A stretch of 22,554 nt of DNA, taken from NCBI RefSeq assembly GCF_051486985.1, contig NZ_JAHVDV010000049.1, positions 1 to 22,554 on the forward strand. Direction: 5' to 3'. The position numbers and the translations under genes were made by a program. Position 1 is the stretch's first letter, and each line of letters begins with the position of its first letter. The notes under the pieces are model-generated. The model worked only from the letters and a program-made list of their open reading frames with translations. It made no database searches and was not told the DNA's origin. This document shows positions 7,844 to 14,686 of this stretch, one piece after another. This DNA is from CBFFRJ01 sp051486985. Lineage in GTDB: Bacteria; Pseudomonadota; Gammaproteobacteria; Enterobacterales; Enterobacteriaceae.

Positions 7844-8839
7844 TTAACGACGCTGGAAGTAAGTCAACGCAAGGGCACCGGCCAGCACCAGCCCCTTAAT
7901 AATGTCCATGGCGTAATACGGAACCGAGAGCATCACCAGCCCGTTCGACAGCACACCGAGAATCACCGCGCCCACCAGCGTACCGAGCGCATTGGGCTTG
8001 CCGGAACCGGCCAGCGAGAAACCGATCCACGCCGCCGCGACCGCATCCATCAGATAGCCGCCACCGGCATTGACCTGAGACGAGCCGATGCGAGAGGCCA
8101 GCAGAATGCCGCCAAGACCGGCCAACAGGGAGGCAATCACATAGGCCGCCACCTTATAGCGGGTGGTACGAATGCCGGATAAACGCGCCGCTTCCGGGTT
8201 GCCGCCAATGGCGTACATGCGACGACCGTGGGTAGTCAGTGAAAGCGCGAGCTGCGCCACCACAGTGACCACCAGCATAATAATGACGATGACCGGTACC
8301 TGCCCGAGCAGGCCAAAGGCCTCCGGGATCACCCCTTCTGCCATCTCGCCGCTCGGCAGTACCATGTTCTGGGTGATGGACCCGCCGTAGCTGTAAGTCA
8401 TCGCCACGCCCTGGATCACAAACAGGCTGCCGAGGGTGGCGAGCATGTCGGGAATGCGCAACACCACAATTAAAAAGGCGTTAAACAGCCCTACCAGCGT
8501 ACAGAGCGCCAGCGTCACCAGGATGGCTTCGGTGGTGCCAAAGCCATGCCAGACGAAAAGTGAAATTACCAGCGCATTGGCGAGCGACGCGGTGGAACCG
8601 ACCGACAGGTCAAAGCCGCCGATGGTCAGAGAGATAGATACCCCGACGGCAATCACCGTGACGATGGCAATAGAACGCAGGATATTGATGATGTTAAACG
8701 GGTCGAGGAAGTTATCTGACGCCAGGCCAAAGATAGCGACCAGCGCGACAACCGTCAGCAGCATGCCCCATTTATAAAGAAAATCGAAAAACTGCTGACG
8801 GGGTGACACCGCAGCCTTCACTGAAAGGGCTTTGCTCAC
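7844..8839 (-). CDS. Sugar ABC transporter permease (RbsC-like)
   Basis: A 331-residue inner-membrane permease of the branched-chain/ribose class (BPD_transp_2) with about 8-10 hydrophobic segments and the family motif GGFDLSVGS, followed later by GGNPEAARLSGI, the conserved cytoplasmic loop. The start chosen is GTG at 8839, preceded by GGAGG at 9 bases; it overlaps the ATPase stop by four bases (GTGA), which implies translational coupling. A longer frame to 8935 would run inside the ATPase gene and lacks membrane character. It forms the channel for the binding protein encoded next. Only one permease gene is present, so it would act as a homodimer. Confidence 0.9.
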   Translation of the reverse strand: MSKALSVKAAVSPRQQFFDFLYKWGMLLTVVALVAIFGLASDNFLDPFNIINILRSIAIVTVIAVGVSISLTIGGFDLSVGSTASLANALVISLFVWHGFGTTEAILVTLALCTLVGLFNAFLIVVLRIPDMLATLGSLFVIQGVAMTYSYGGSITQNMVLPSGEMAEGVIPEAFGLLGQVPVIVIIMLVVTVVAQLALSLTTHGRRMYAIGGNPEAARLSGIRTTRYKVAAYVIASLLAGLGGILLASRIGSSQVNAGGGYLMDAVAAAWIGFSLAGSGKPNALGTLVGAVILGVLSNGLVMLSVPYYAMDIIKGLVLAGALALTYFQRR

Positions 8840-10338
8840 GCTGCCGTTCCTCCGGTAGAAAAATAAAGTAAGGTCTCTTCGCGGGCCTCCTCGCCCTTCA
8901 CTTCTGCCACAATGCGCCCGTCCCAGAGCACACAAATACGGTCACACAATCCCACCAGTTCAGAAAACTCCCCGGAGGCATAAATGACGCCTTTCCCTTC
9001 CCGCGCCAGCCCGTCAATCAGCTGAAACAGATCGGTTTTGGCTTTCACGTCCACCCCTTTGGCCGGCTCGTCAAAAATCACCACGTTAGCATTGCCACGC
9101 AACCATTTGCCGATCGCCACTTTCTGTTGGTTACCGCCGGAAAGACGACGTAAGGTTTGCCCGGGACCGGTGGTGCGCACGCCAACACGGGCAATCACCT
9201 CCTGCGCCCAGCGCCAGGCCTGACGATGGCCAAACAGGCTCCAGCGGGAGAAGGTGTGGTCGGCGCTGACCGCCAGATTCATGGCGACAGGCTCATCAAT
9301 GAAGATGCCCTCTTTGCGCCGCTCCTCCGGCACCAGCGCCATGCCACGCGTCACCGAATCGGCCGGGTCACGCGGCCGCCACGGCTGACTGTTGAGTTCG
9401 CCGCGCGTCACTTTGCTTTTGCTGGCCCCAAACAGCGCTTTACACAGTTCGGTTTTCCCGGCTCCGGCAAGGCCCGCTATCCCCAGAATCTCCCCTTTGC
9501 GCAGGCGCAGAGAGATATCTTTCAGTAGCTGTTCATCGTGCAGGCCGTCAATGCTTAACAGCACCTCATCGCTGTGCGGCGGGCGACGCGGCGGGTAGAT
9601 GTCACTCAGTTCATGACCGAGCATCCTCTCGACGATCTGCTCACCGCTGAGTTCCGCCATCGGGCCTGACTCAATCAGCTTGCCGTCACGCAGCACGGTC
9701 AGGGTGTCGCAGATGGCTTTCAGCTCATGGATGCGATGGGAGATAAACACCACGCCAATGCCCTGCTGTTGCAGGCGGCGCACCACGGTGAACAAGCGCT
9801 CACTCTCGTGCTTATCGAGCGGGGCGGTGGGTTCGTCCAGAATCAGAAAACGACAGTGGTGAGAGAGCGCCCGCGCCAGCAGAATTTGCTGTTTTTCCGC
9901 AAGCGAACAGGTATCGACAGAACGGCGCACATCGATGCTGACGTCCAGTTGGGCAAGCGCCTGCTGCGCAAGCTGGCGCATTTCGCCCCAGCGCCAGCGA
10001 TGACCCGCCTCCGCCAGACGGTCGAGCATAATGTTTTCTGCTATCGACAGACCAGGGATAAGCGCCACGTCCACTTCCTGCTGGACCAGGTGAATGCCTG
10101 ACTGTTTGGCATCGCGCGGGGTGCGAATATTCACAGGGACATTGTTGATGACTATCTCACCTTCGTAATGACCGTGCGTGCCGCACAGCACCGCCATTAG
10201 CGTCGATTTTCCCGCCCCGTTAGCGCCTGTCAGGGCATGCACCGAGCCGCCCCGGAGGGTGAAATCAACGTGCGATAACGCGCTGAAGCCGCCAAACGCG
10301 AGGCTGATGTTGCGCATGTCGAGGTGGTTTAGGCTCAT
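8836..10338 (-). CDS. Sugar ABC transporter ATPase, two-domain (RbsA-like)
   Basis: A 500-residue ATPase with two fused nucleotide-binding domains, as in RbsA, MglA and LsrA. Domain 1 has Walker A GANGAGKST (38-46), signature SLAEKQQ (145-151) and Walker B LILDEP (165-170). Domain 2 has a modified P-loop GLAGAGKTE (289-297), the signature LSGGNQQK (399-406) and VVIFDEP (419-425). It energises sugar uptake at the inner membrane. It is the first gene of the leftward run and overlaps the permease by four bases. Upstream, shared with divergent hcxA, is a 160-bp control region with a CRP-like site. The ATG at 10338 has AGGA about 12 bases away, a somewhat long spacing. Confidence 0.92.
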   Translation of the reverse strand: MSLNHLDMRNISLAFGGFSALSHVDFTLRGGSVHALTGANGAGKSTLMAVLCGTHGHYEGEIVINNVPVNIRTPRDAKQSGIHLVQQEVDVALIPGLSIAENIMLDRLAEAGHRWRWGEMRQLAQQALAQLDVSIDVRRSVDTCSLAEKQQILLARALSHHCRFLILDEPTAPLDKHESERLFTVVRRLQQQGIGVVFISHRIHELKAICDTLTVLRDGKLIESGPMAELSGEQIVERMLGHELSDIYPPRRPPHSDEVLLSIDGLHDEQLLKDISLRLRKGEILGIAGLAGAGKTELCKALFGASKSKVTRGELNSQPWRPRDPADSVTRGMALVPEERRKEGIFIDEPVAMNLAVSADHTFSRWSLFGHRQAWRWAQEVIARVGVRTTGPGQTLRRLSGGNQQKVAIGKWLRGNANVVIFDEPAKGVDVKAKTDLFQLIDGLAREGKGVIYASGEFSELVGLCDRICVLWDGRIVAEVKGEEAREETLLYFSTGGTAA

Positions 10339-10369
10339 CCGACGCGAGTTCCTGATAAATAAGTTTATT

Positions 10370-10385
10370 TGTTGAATTTTTCACA
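10370..10385. promoter_or_regulatory. CRP-like site in the ABC/hcxA control region
   Basis: Reads TGTTG-AATTTT-TCACA against the CRP consensus TGTGA-N6-TCACA: one half-site is perfect, the other matches at 3 of 5. It sits 32-47 bp before the ABC ATPase start. A catabolite-controlled sugar transporter would fit, but a single imperfect site is weak evidence. Confidence 0.4.
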
Positions 10386-10392
10386 GCCTGCC

Positions 10393-10421
10393 TTGACTGG
10401 CAACGACGGAAAAGGCATAAG
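10393..10421 (+). promoter_or_regulatory. Candidate sigma-70 promoter for hcxA
   Basis: TTGACT (10393-10398), a 17-bp spacer, then CATAAG (10416-10421, 4 of 6 to TATAAT), 78 bp before the hcxA start. Just downstream, three consecutive 8-mers (AGCCATCC, GGATGTCC, AGACATAA, 10440-10463) each match the MetJ box at 5 of 8, which is suggestive but weak. Confidence 0.45.
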
Positions 10422-10498
10422 ATAAAGCAAAATAATATTAGCCATCCGGATGTCCAGACATAACATCTGGATAGCGATAGTACACAAGGACACAACAA

Positions 10499-11587
10499 AT
10501 GAGCAACACTAATATTCGCGTCGTTCCCGGCCCGGCCAACTATTTCTCCCACGCGGGCAGTCTGGCGCATCTGCATGATTTCTATAGCCCCCAGGCGCTG
10601 TCGCGTGCGGTGTGGATTTATGGCGAGCGCGCCATCGAAGGGGCGCGCCCGTTCCTGCCGGAGAGCTTTAACGCACCAGGCGCGAAGCATCTGTTGTTCA
10701 AAGGCCATTGCAGCGAGCACGATGTGGCGGAGCTGGCGCAGTTGTCCGGTGACGATCGCACGGTGGTGATTGGCGTGGGCGGTGGTGCGCTGCTCGATAC
10801 CGCCAAAGCGGTGGCGCGCCGTTTAGGTCTGCCGGTGGTGGCGATTCCGACTATCGCCGCAACCTGCGCTGCCTGGACGCCGCTATCGGTCTGGTACAAC
10901 GATGCCGGTCAGGCGCTGCATTTTGAAATCTTTGACGATGCCAATTTCCTGGTGCTGGTTGAGCCGCGCATCATTCTGAATGCCCCGGCGGAGTACCTGC
11001 TCGCAGGGATCGGTGACACCCTGGCAAAGTGGTATGAAGCGGTGGTTCTGGCGCCTGAGCCTGAAAATCTGTCACTGACGGTACGCCTTGGGATTAACAA
11101 CGCGCTGGCGATCCGCGATGTGCTGCTTGCCAGCAGCGAAGAGGCGCTGGCGGATCAGGCGCGTGGCGAGGTCACGCAGGCCTTTCAGGATGTGGTGGAT
11201 GCGATTATCGCTGGCGGCGGTATGGTCGGCGGGCTGGGCGAACGTTACACCCGGGTTGCCGCGGCGCACGCCGTGCACAATGGTCTGACGGTGTTGCCGC
11301 AGACGGAGAAGTTCCTCCACGGCACTAAAGTGGCCTACGGCATTCTGGTGCAGAGCGCCCTGCTTGGACAGGACGAAGTGCTCGCACAGTTAGTGAACGC
11401 ATACCAGCGCTTTAACCTGCCCACCACGCTGGCGGCGCTGGAGGTGGACATCAACAACCGCGACGAGCTGGACCGGGTGATAGCGCATACCTTGCGCCCG
11501 GTCGAGTCCATCCATTACCTGCCGGGTGAACTGAGTCCGGCGAGGCTGCGTGCGGCCTTTGAAAAAGTAGAATACTTCGCCCGTTAA
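10499..11587 (+). CDS. hcxA: Hydroxycarboxylate dehydrogenase A (HcxA/YbdH)
   Basis: A 362-residue member of the iron-containing/glycerol dehydrogenase family, very close to E. coli HcxA (YbdH), which reduces 2-oxo acids such as 2-oxobutanoate and 2-oxoglutarate with NAD(P)H. The nucleotide-binding motif GVGGGALLDTAK is at 92-103. Probable metal ligands are Asp173 (GIGDTLAKW), His257 (AAAHAVH) and His274 (FLHGTK). AAGGA precedes the ATG. In E. coli ybdH lies beside ybdL, a methionine-preferring aminotransferase, and faces cstA-ybdD. Here it still faces ybdD and cstA, but about 8 kb of foreign material lies between. A role in reducing the keto acid made by methionine salvage is inference. Confidence 0.93.
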   Translation: MSNTNIRVVPGPANYFSHAGSLAHLHDFYSPQALSRAVWIYGERAIEGARPFLPESFNAPGAKHLLFKGHCSEHDVAELAQLSGDDRTVVIGVGGGALLDTAKAVARRLGLPVVAIPTIAATCAAWTPLSVWYNDAGQALHFEIFDDANFLVLVEPRIILNAPAEYLLAGIGDTLAKWYEAVVLAPEPENLSLTVRLGINNALAIRDVLLASSEEALADQARGEVTQAFQDVVDAIIAGGGMVGGLGERYTRVAAAHAVHNGLTVLPQTEKFLHGTKVAYGILVQSALLGQDEVLAQLVNAYQRFNLPTTLAALEVDINNRDELDRVIAHTLRPVESIHYLPGELSPARLRAAFEKVEYFAR

Positions 11588-11731
11588 TCAGGCAGGCCAC
11601 GGGGTCATGGCTGAACGCGCACTCCCGGAATGAGATACCAGGATGTAAGCAGCAATGTTAATGTCCGGTAAATCGATGCGCAAAACAGCTCCGGGATTGC
11701 GTTGTTAACAGGCGAATAAAAAGGTCTTCTG

Positions 11732-12142
11732 ATGTGTGGGATTGATGGATTAAAAAAGAAGTATCCAGGCGCGAATGCCTGGCAAATGGGTGACAGTCAG
11801 GCACTGGCCAATGAACTCGCGGCCCTGGTTACAAGAGGGATGAAAACCGCCTCATGTGGATCTTTTGTCTCTTATCAGGAGGAAGAGTCCGCACCCCAAA
11901 TTGGTAGCTATAACATCATCCTTGATGGTCAGGATGTACCTGTATGCGTTATCCGATTGGTTTCACTGCGACTGGTACGTTTTTGTGATGTTACTGCGGA
12001 ATTTGCCCGCAAAGAGGGCGAAGGCGATTTAAGCCTCGAATACTGGCGGAAAGAGCATCAGCGTTTTTTTACCCGGGCGGGAGTGTTCTCTGATGATATG
12101 GAACTGATCGCCGAAGAATTTGAGGTGGTTGAGGTTCTGTGA
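11732..12142 (+). CDS. ASCH-domain protein
   Basis: A 136-residue cytoplasmic protein with the ASCH fold (PF04266, related to PUA). The family pattern GxKTAS is at 36-41 (GMKTAS) and a later DLSLEYWRKEHQRFF is typical of this subgroup. ASCH proteins are thought to bind RNA or modified nucleosides; E. coli YqfB, a shorter member, is an N4-acetylcytidine amidohydrolase, but this protein need not share that activity. AAGG lies 8 bases before the ATG. It stands alone downstream of hcxA, on the edge of the accessory region. Confidence 0.8.
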   Translation: MCGIDGLKKKYPGANAWQMGDSQALANELAALVTRGMKTASCGSFVSYQEEESAPQIGSYNIILDGQDVPVCVIRLVSLRLVRFCDVTAEFARKEGEGDLSLEYWRKEHQRFFTRAGVFSDDMELIAEEFEVVEVL

Positions 12143-12444
12143 ATCTGACAGTGTTTTTTTGCCGCCTGAAAGCACAGAAACCGTTCCGACAACGCATAAA
12201 ATTTACCCGCTCTCAGCGGGCAAAAATCTGCCTTTACTGGGGCTATAAAAAACGGGCTGAAGGCGCGCCCGCCGCGCTAAGCGGGCCTTCAGCGCCCCTG
12301 TCCACCTTGGGCCAGAAGCGGATTTTAATGCTATGAATTATGCTGATACATCGCTTCATCGGCTGTTCGGCCCCCTGTTATTGTGCAGGCATACTCCTTC
12401 TGAAAGGCTTGCTACATTGCATTAGCAAATGATGTCAGTTCAGA
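12143..12444. other. Intergenic stretch with an orphan terminator
   Basis: No supported gene. A GTG-started frame (12139-12336, 65 codons) overlaps the ASCH stop but runs through a large hairpin and has no recognisable features. The stretch contains a small hairpin CCCGC-TCTCA-GCGGG near 12208-12222 and the minus-strand terminator at 12245-12293. The rest, up to the methyltransferase remnant, shows nothing identifiable. Confidence 0.5.
12245..12293 (-). terminator. Rho-independent terminator on the minus strand, no gene attached
   Basis: GCTGAAGG (12256-12263) pairs with CCTTCAGC (12286-12293), with an inner CCCGC/GCGGG stem (12268-12272/12281-12285). Read on the minus strand the hairpin is followed by CCGTTTTTTATAG, a good T-run. 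No minus-strand gene lies upstream of it (to the right) within several hundred bases. Confidence 0.65.
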
Positions 12445-12459
12445 ATGTTGGAAAGGAAT

Positions 12460-12631
12460 ATGACGAAAAAAGAAACTTTCAACGCAGTAATCTCTCTTTA
12501 TGAAAGAAATGCTTCAGCTTTCGAAAGCATGCGGCCTGTCGATTTGTCTGAAAAACAATGGCTTGACTGGTTTGCAAGCTATCTGCCAGCAGGAGGACAT
12601 ATTCTGGACATTGGTTGCGGAAATGGGTCAC
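12460..12631 (+). pseudogene. Class I SAM-dependent methyltransferase, 5' fragment
   Basis: About 57 codons of a methyltransferase N-terminus survive: MTKKETFNAVISLYERNAS, then GGHILDIGCGNGSL, the motif I that binds S-adenosylmethionine. Directly after GNGS the sequence switches to the left end of an IS3-family element, so the rest of the catalytic domain is missing; no continuation is seen after the IS remnant. The ATG at 12460 gives the usual family start, although AAGGA is only 2 bases away; an in-frame ATG at 12445 is the alternative. The encoded fragment cannot be active. Confidence 0.8.
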
Positions 12632-12920
12632 TGAATCACCACGGGTTTAACAGACACCCCAGAGTCATTTAAGATGACGTGAGGAGAGTGCCCATTAGCG
12701 GTAAGCGTTACCCCGAAGAGTTTAAAATTGAAGCAGTCAAACAGGTTATTAATCGCGGTTATTCTGTTTCCAGCGTTGCAACACGTCTTGTTATCACCAC
12801 CCACAGCCTTCATGCCTGGATAAAGAAGTACGGTCCGGATCCTAACACTAATAAAGAAAAGTCAGATGCTCAGGTCGGGATACGTCGTCTTCAGAAAGAG
12901 CTGAAGCGGGTTATCGACGA
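12632..12920 (+). mobile_element. IS3-family insertion sequence remnant, left end
   Basis: The element appears to begin at TGAATCACCACGGG (12632), which resembles the TGAACCGCCCCGGG type ends of IS3-group elements such as IS1222, and continues into a transposase orfA. It interrupts the methyltransferase gene. Similarity to orfA stops close to 12920 (after ELKRVIDE), so the end of orfA, all of orfB and the right inverted repeat are gone. Only about 290 bp remain, so it cannot move. The exact IS name was not established. Confidence 0.75.
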
Positions 12921-12960
12921 ACTAGTGATTGCTGTACGAGTGTGTGCGCCAACGTCGTAG
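12694..12960 (+). pseudogene. Truncated IS3-family transposase OrfA
   Basis: Encodes the helix-turn-helix DNA-binding subunit of an IS3-type transposase: SGKRYPEEFKIEAVKQVI, then SVSSVATRLVITTHSLHAW and the coiled-coil-like RRLQKELKRVIDE. The usual ATG start reads ATT at 12694; an in-frame GTG lies at 12679. The normal ending after DE (RDILKK...) is replaced by unrelated codons ELVIAVRVCAPTS, where the element is truncated. Confidence 0.8.
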
Positions 12961-13125
12961 TGAGTTGCAAATTAGCAACGCGGTTAACTATGCGCCTTAG
13001 CCCTCTGGCCGCTGTCGTCATTTCTGATTCGGCAGGAGAATAAATTTCGACGCAGACCAGGCATAATCTTAATCGGATACTTTCACTCATTCCCCGCTTG
13101 TCTGTAATCTGGCATGTAAAAGAAT

Positions 13126-13467
13126 ATGGACGCACTAATCCACAGTGAAACAAAGGAAATGGCTTACATAGCGGAAACCCCACGGGCTTATATCGGGCAA
13201 TCTGTTGGCAGTGGACAGTGTGTGGCATTTACTCAAAAGGCAGCCAATATGCCGCGAACGGCGGCATGGCGACGCGGCGCTCTGGTTAAAGGAAATAGAT
13301 TGATTGCCCCCGGCACAGCAATAGCAACGTTTGATGTCGATGGTCGATACGGAAATCATACTGATGGCAGATCCCACGCAGCAATTTATCCTGGACAGGA
13401 TAAAAATGGGATTCAGGTTCTGGATCAGTGGATGGACAGGGTACCGATAGACGAGGCGAAAAAATAA
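13126..13467 (+). CDS. BPSL0067-family cysteine hydrolase, probable T6SS-type amidase effector
   Basis: A protein of 113 residues resembling the BPSL0067 family, thought to be NlpC/P60-like peptidoglycan amidases linked to type VI secretion. The catalytic cysteine is Cys32 in VGSGQCVAF, the histidine His84 in GRSHAAIY, and a DQW motif follows at 100-102. No signal peptide is seen, as expected for a secreted T6SS cargo. Homologues usually start MAYIAE, residue 12 here (ATG at 13159), but AAGGA is only one base before that ATG, so the start is uncertain. The protein stops soon after DQW with DRVPIDEAKK, where I would expect a further 20-30 residues, so it may be truncated. The next gene is its likely immunity partner. 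Confidence 0.7.
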   Translation: MDALIHSETKEMAYIAETPRAYIGQSVGSGQCVAFTQKAANMPRTAAWRRGALVKGNRLIAPGTAIATFDVDGRYGNHTDGRSHAAIYPGQDKNGIQVLDQWMDRVPIDEAKK

Positions 13468-13545
13468 TAACACCTCACTCTGTCAGTCAGCGAACTATCC
13501 GATTCACTCAGCAACTGCGTCCCGAAAACGTCGGAGGGAATTACT

Positions 13546-13914
13546 ATGTCGTGGAGTAAAACATTAATTTCAGGTAGCGTGGCCTTGCTTTTTTCCAGTT
13601 CTGTTTTTGCCGAAAAAGTAAGCTGCCCGCCTGTTTTAAAAGAAGGTAACAAAACACACCGGATGAATTTAGTTGATGTTTTCGTCGGGCCGCCAGAAGA
13701 AAGGGCTTCACTATTACCGGATACGGATGAAGAAATGGTATGGACACTTCAGGACTCACAGGATGATGCGAAGGAGCATAACACGTCCGTATTTCTTGTT
13801 TGCCAGTATAAGGGAATACATAAAACTGCCACTGTAAAGGTACCCACAACAGCACAGAAATGCTCTGCGTGGTATGGAAACAGCAAAGAAGAGTTTTACG
13901 CCTCCTGCGAATAA
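13546..13914 (+). CDS. Small periplasmic protein (STY0301-like), likely immunity partner
   Basis: A 122-residue protein with a clear signal peptide (residues 1-22, ending SVFA) and four cysteines in the mature part (27, 86, 106, 121), fitting two disulfides in the periplasm. It resembles STY0301-type proteins found near BPSL0067-family genes in type VI secretion regions. A strong Shine-Dalgarno (GGAGGG) lies 7 bases before the ATG. It follows the amidase-like gene by 78 bp on the same strand. Periplasmic location is right for neutralising a peptidoglycan amidase. The immunity role is inferred from position and export signal, not shown. Confidence 0.7.
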   Translation: MSWSKTLISGSVALLFSSSVFAEKVSCPPVLKEGNKTHRMNLVDVFVGPPEERASLLPDTDEEMVWTLQDSQDDAKEHNTSVFLVCQYKGIHKTATVKVPTTAQKCSAWYGNSKEEFYASCE

Positions 13915-13923
13915 ACCCATCTT

Positions 13924-13959
13924 ATTGCCAGATATCGCCCTGCCGGTGTTTCTGGCAAT
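13924..13959 (+). terminator. Hairpin after the STY0301-like gene
   Basis: Perfect 9-bp arms ATTGCCAGA (13924-13932) and TCTGGCAAT (13951-13959) with an 18-base loop, starting 10 bases after the stop, followed by TTCTCTCCC. It is a possible weak terminator. Confidence 0.45.
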
Positions 13960-14686
13960 TTCTCTCCCACAGAAAAGAGAAACTCGTAAATTACATGGCC
14001 ACCAGCAGCGCCATGAAGAAGGATTATCTCCGGGGGCGCAGGCTTGCTCCATCGATTTTCCGGAGCGGTCATGCGCTGGCAGTGACACGCCTTTTCGGCG
14101 AGCGTTCCGGCCACGCGGCAACGTAGCTGCCGGCATTCAGTTCATGGCCCTGCTGACGGGCCACTTCAATCACTACTGATTAGATATCTACTATGCTTTT
14201 CCCCCTATACCTGATACGCGTGACCTGCTCCCCATTTATTAACACGCATCATCAACTAGGGGATAAATTACGAACTTCCGTTACCCGCTCACAGCAGCTC
14301 TTGCAGCACCTGTGCCCGCTCCGTGCCAAAAACGAACATTTTTCAATTTATACAATAAGTACGGTCGGAGAGGGTGCAGGGGCGGCAACGGTCCCCGATA
14401 TATAATATCCATACAAGAATTATCTGATAATAGAGATAATTGATATTACTCAATGGCTTATTATTCGCTGCCTCACATTTTTTGATGGTTGGGCACTTTA
14501 TGATTCTGAATCTTCAGGGTGTGCTGTTGAACAAATCGTCACGTTAGTGGATTTCGCCACTCCCACCAAAATTTTTTGACAGACAATTTACTGGTTCCTG
14601 CTGTCACCTGCGGTGAAAAGCTGCTCAACGGTCCGTCAACCTGCACCTTGAATTTTCTAATGTCTGACTAATAACTATGAGGCCTT
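13960..14686. other. Long decayed stretch before the polygalacturonase gene
   Basis: No intact gene is supported. On the minus strand at about 14170-14070 the frame VIEVARQQGHELNAGSYVAA reads like genuine protein and ends at a stop. A second minus-strand frame (ATG at 14072) continues with MTAPENRWSKPAPP and HVIYEFLFSVGEKLPETPAG, vaguely like small phage-borne Ash/Icd-type proteins, but this is uncertain. From about 14400 the DNA is AT-rich. A perfect -35 (TTGACA, 14576-14581) has no good -10 at 16-18 bp, and TGACAG/CTGTCA (14577-14582/14601-14606) form a short inverted repeat before the polygalacturonase. Confidence 0.4.

Noticed and set aside
12139..12336. Possible 65-codon gene overlapping the ASCH stop by four bases
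   Set aside because: The overlap looks like translational coupling, but the frame runs through a terminator hairpin and its product is featureless.
12929..13000. Short frame LLYECVRQRRSELQISNAVN plus three residues after the IS remnant
   Set aside because: It reads like the tail of a real protein, but only 23 codons remain and no family could be named.
13756..14136. 126-codon minus-strand frame across the STY0301-like gene end
   Set aside because: It overlaps a well-supported gene with a signal peptide and its product has no recognisable features.
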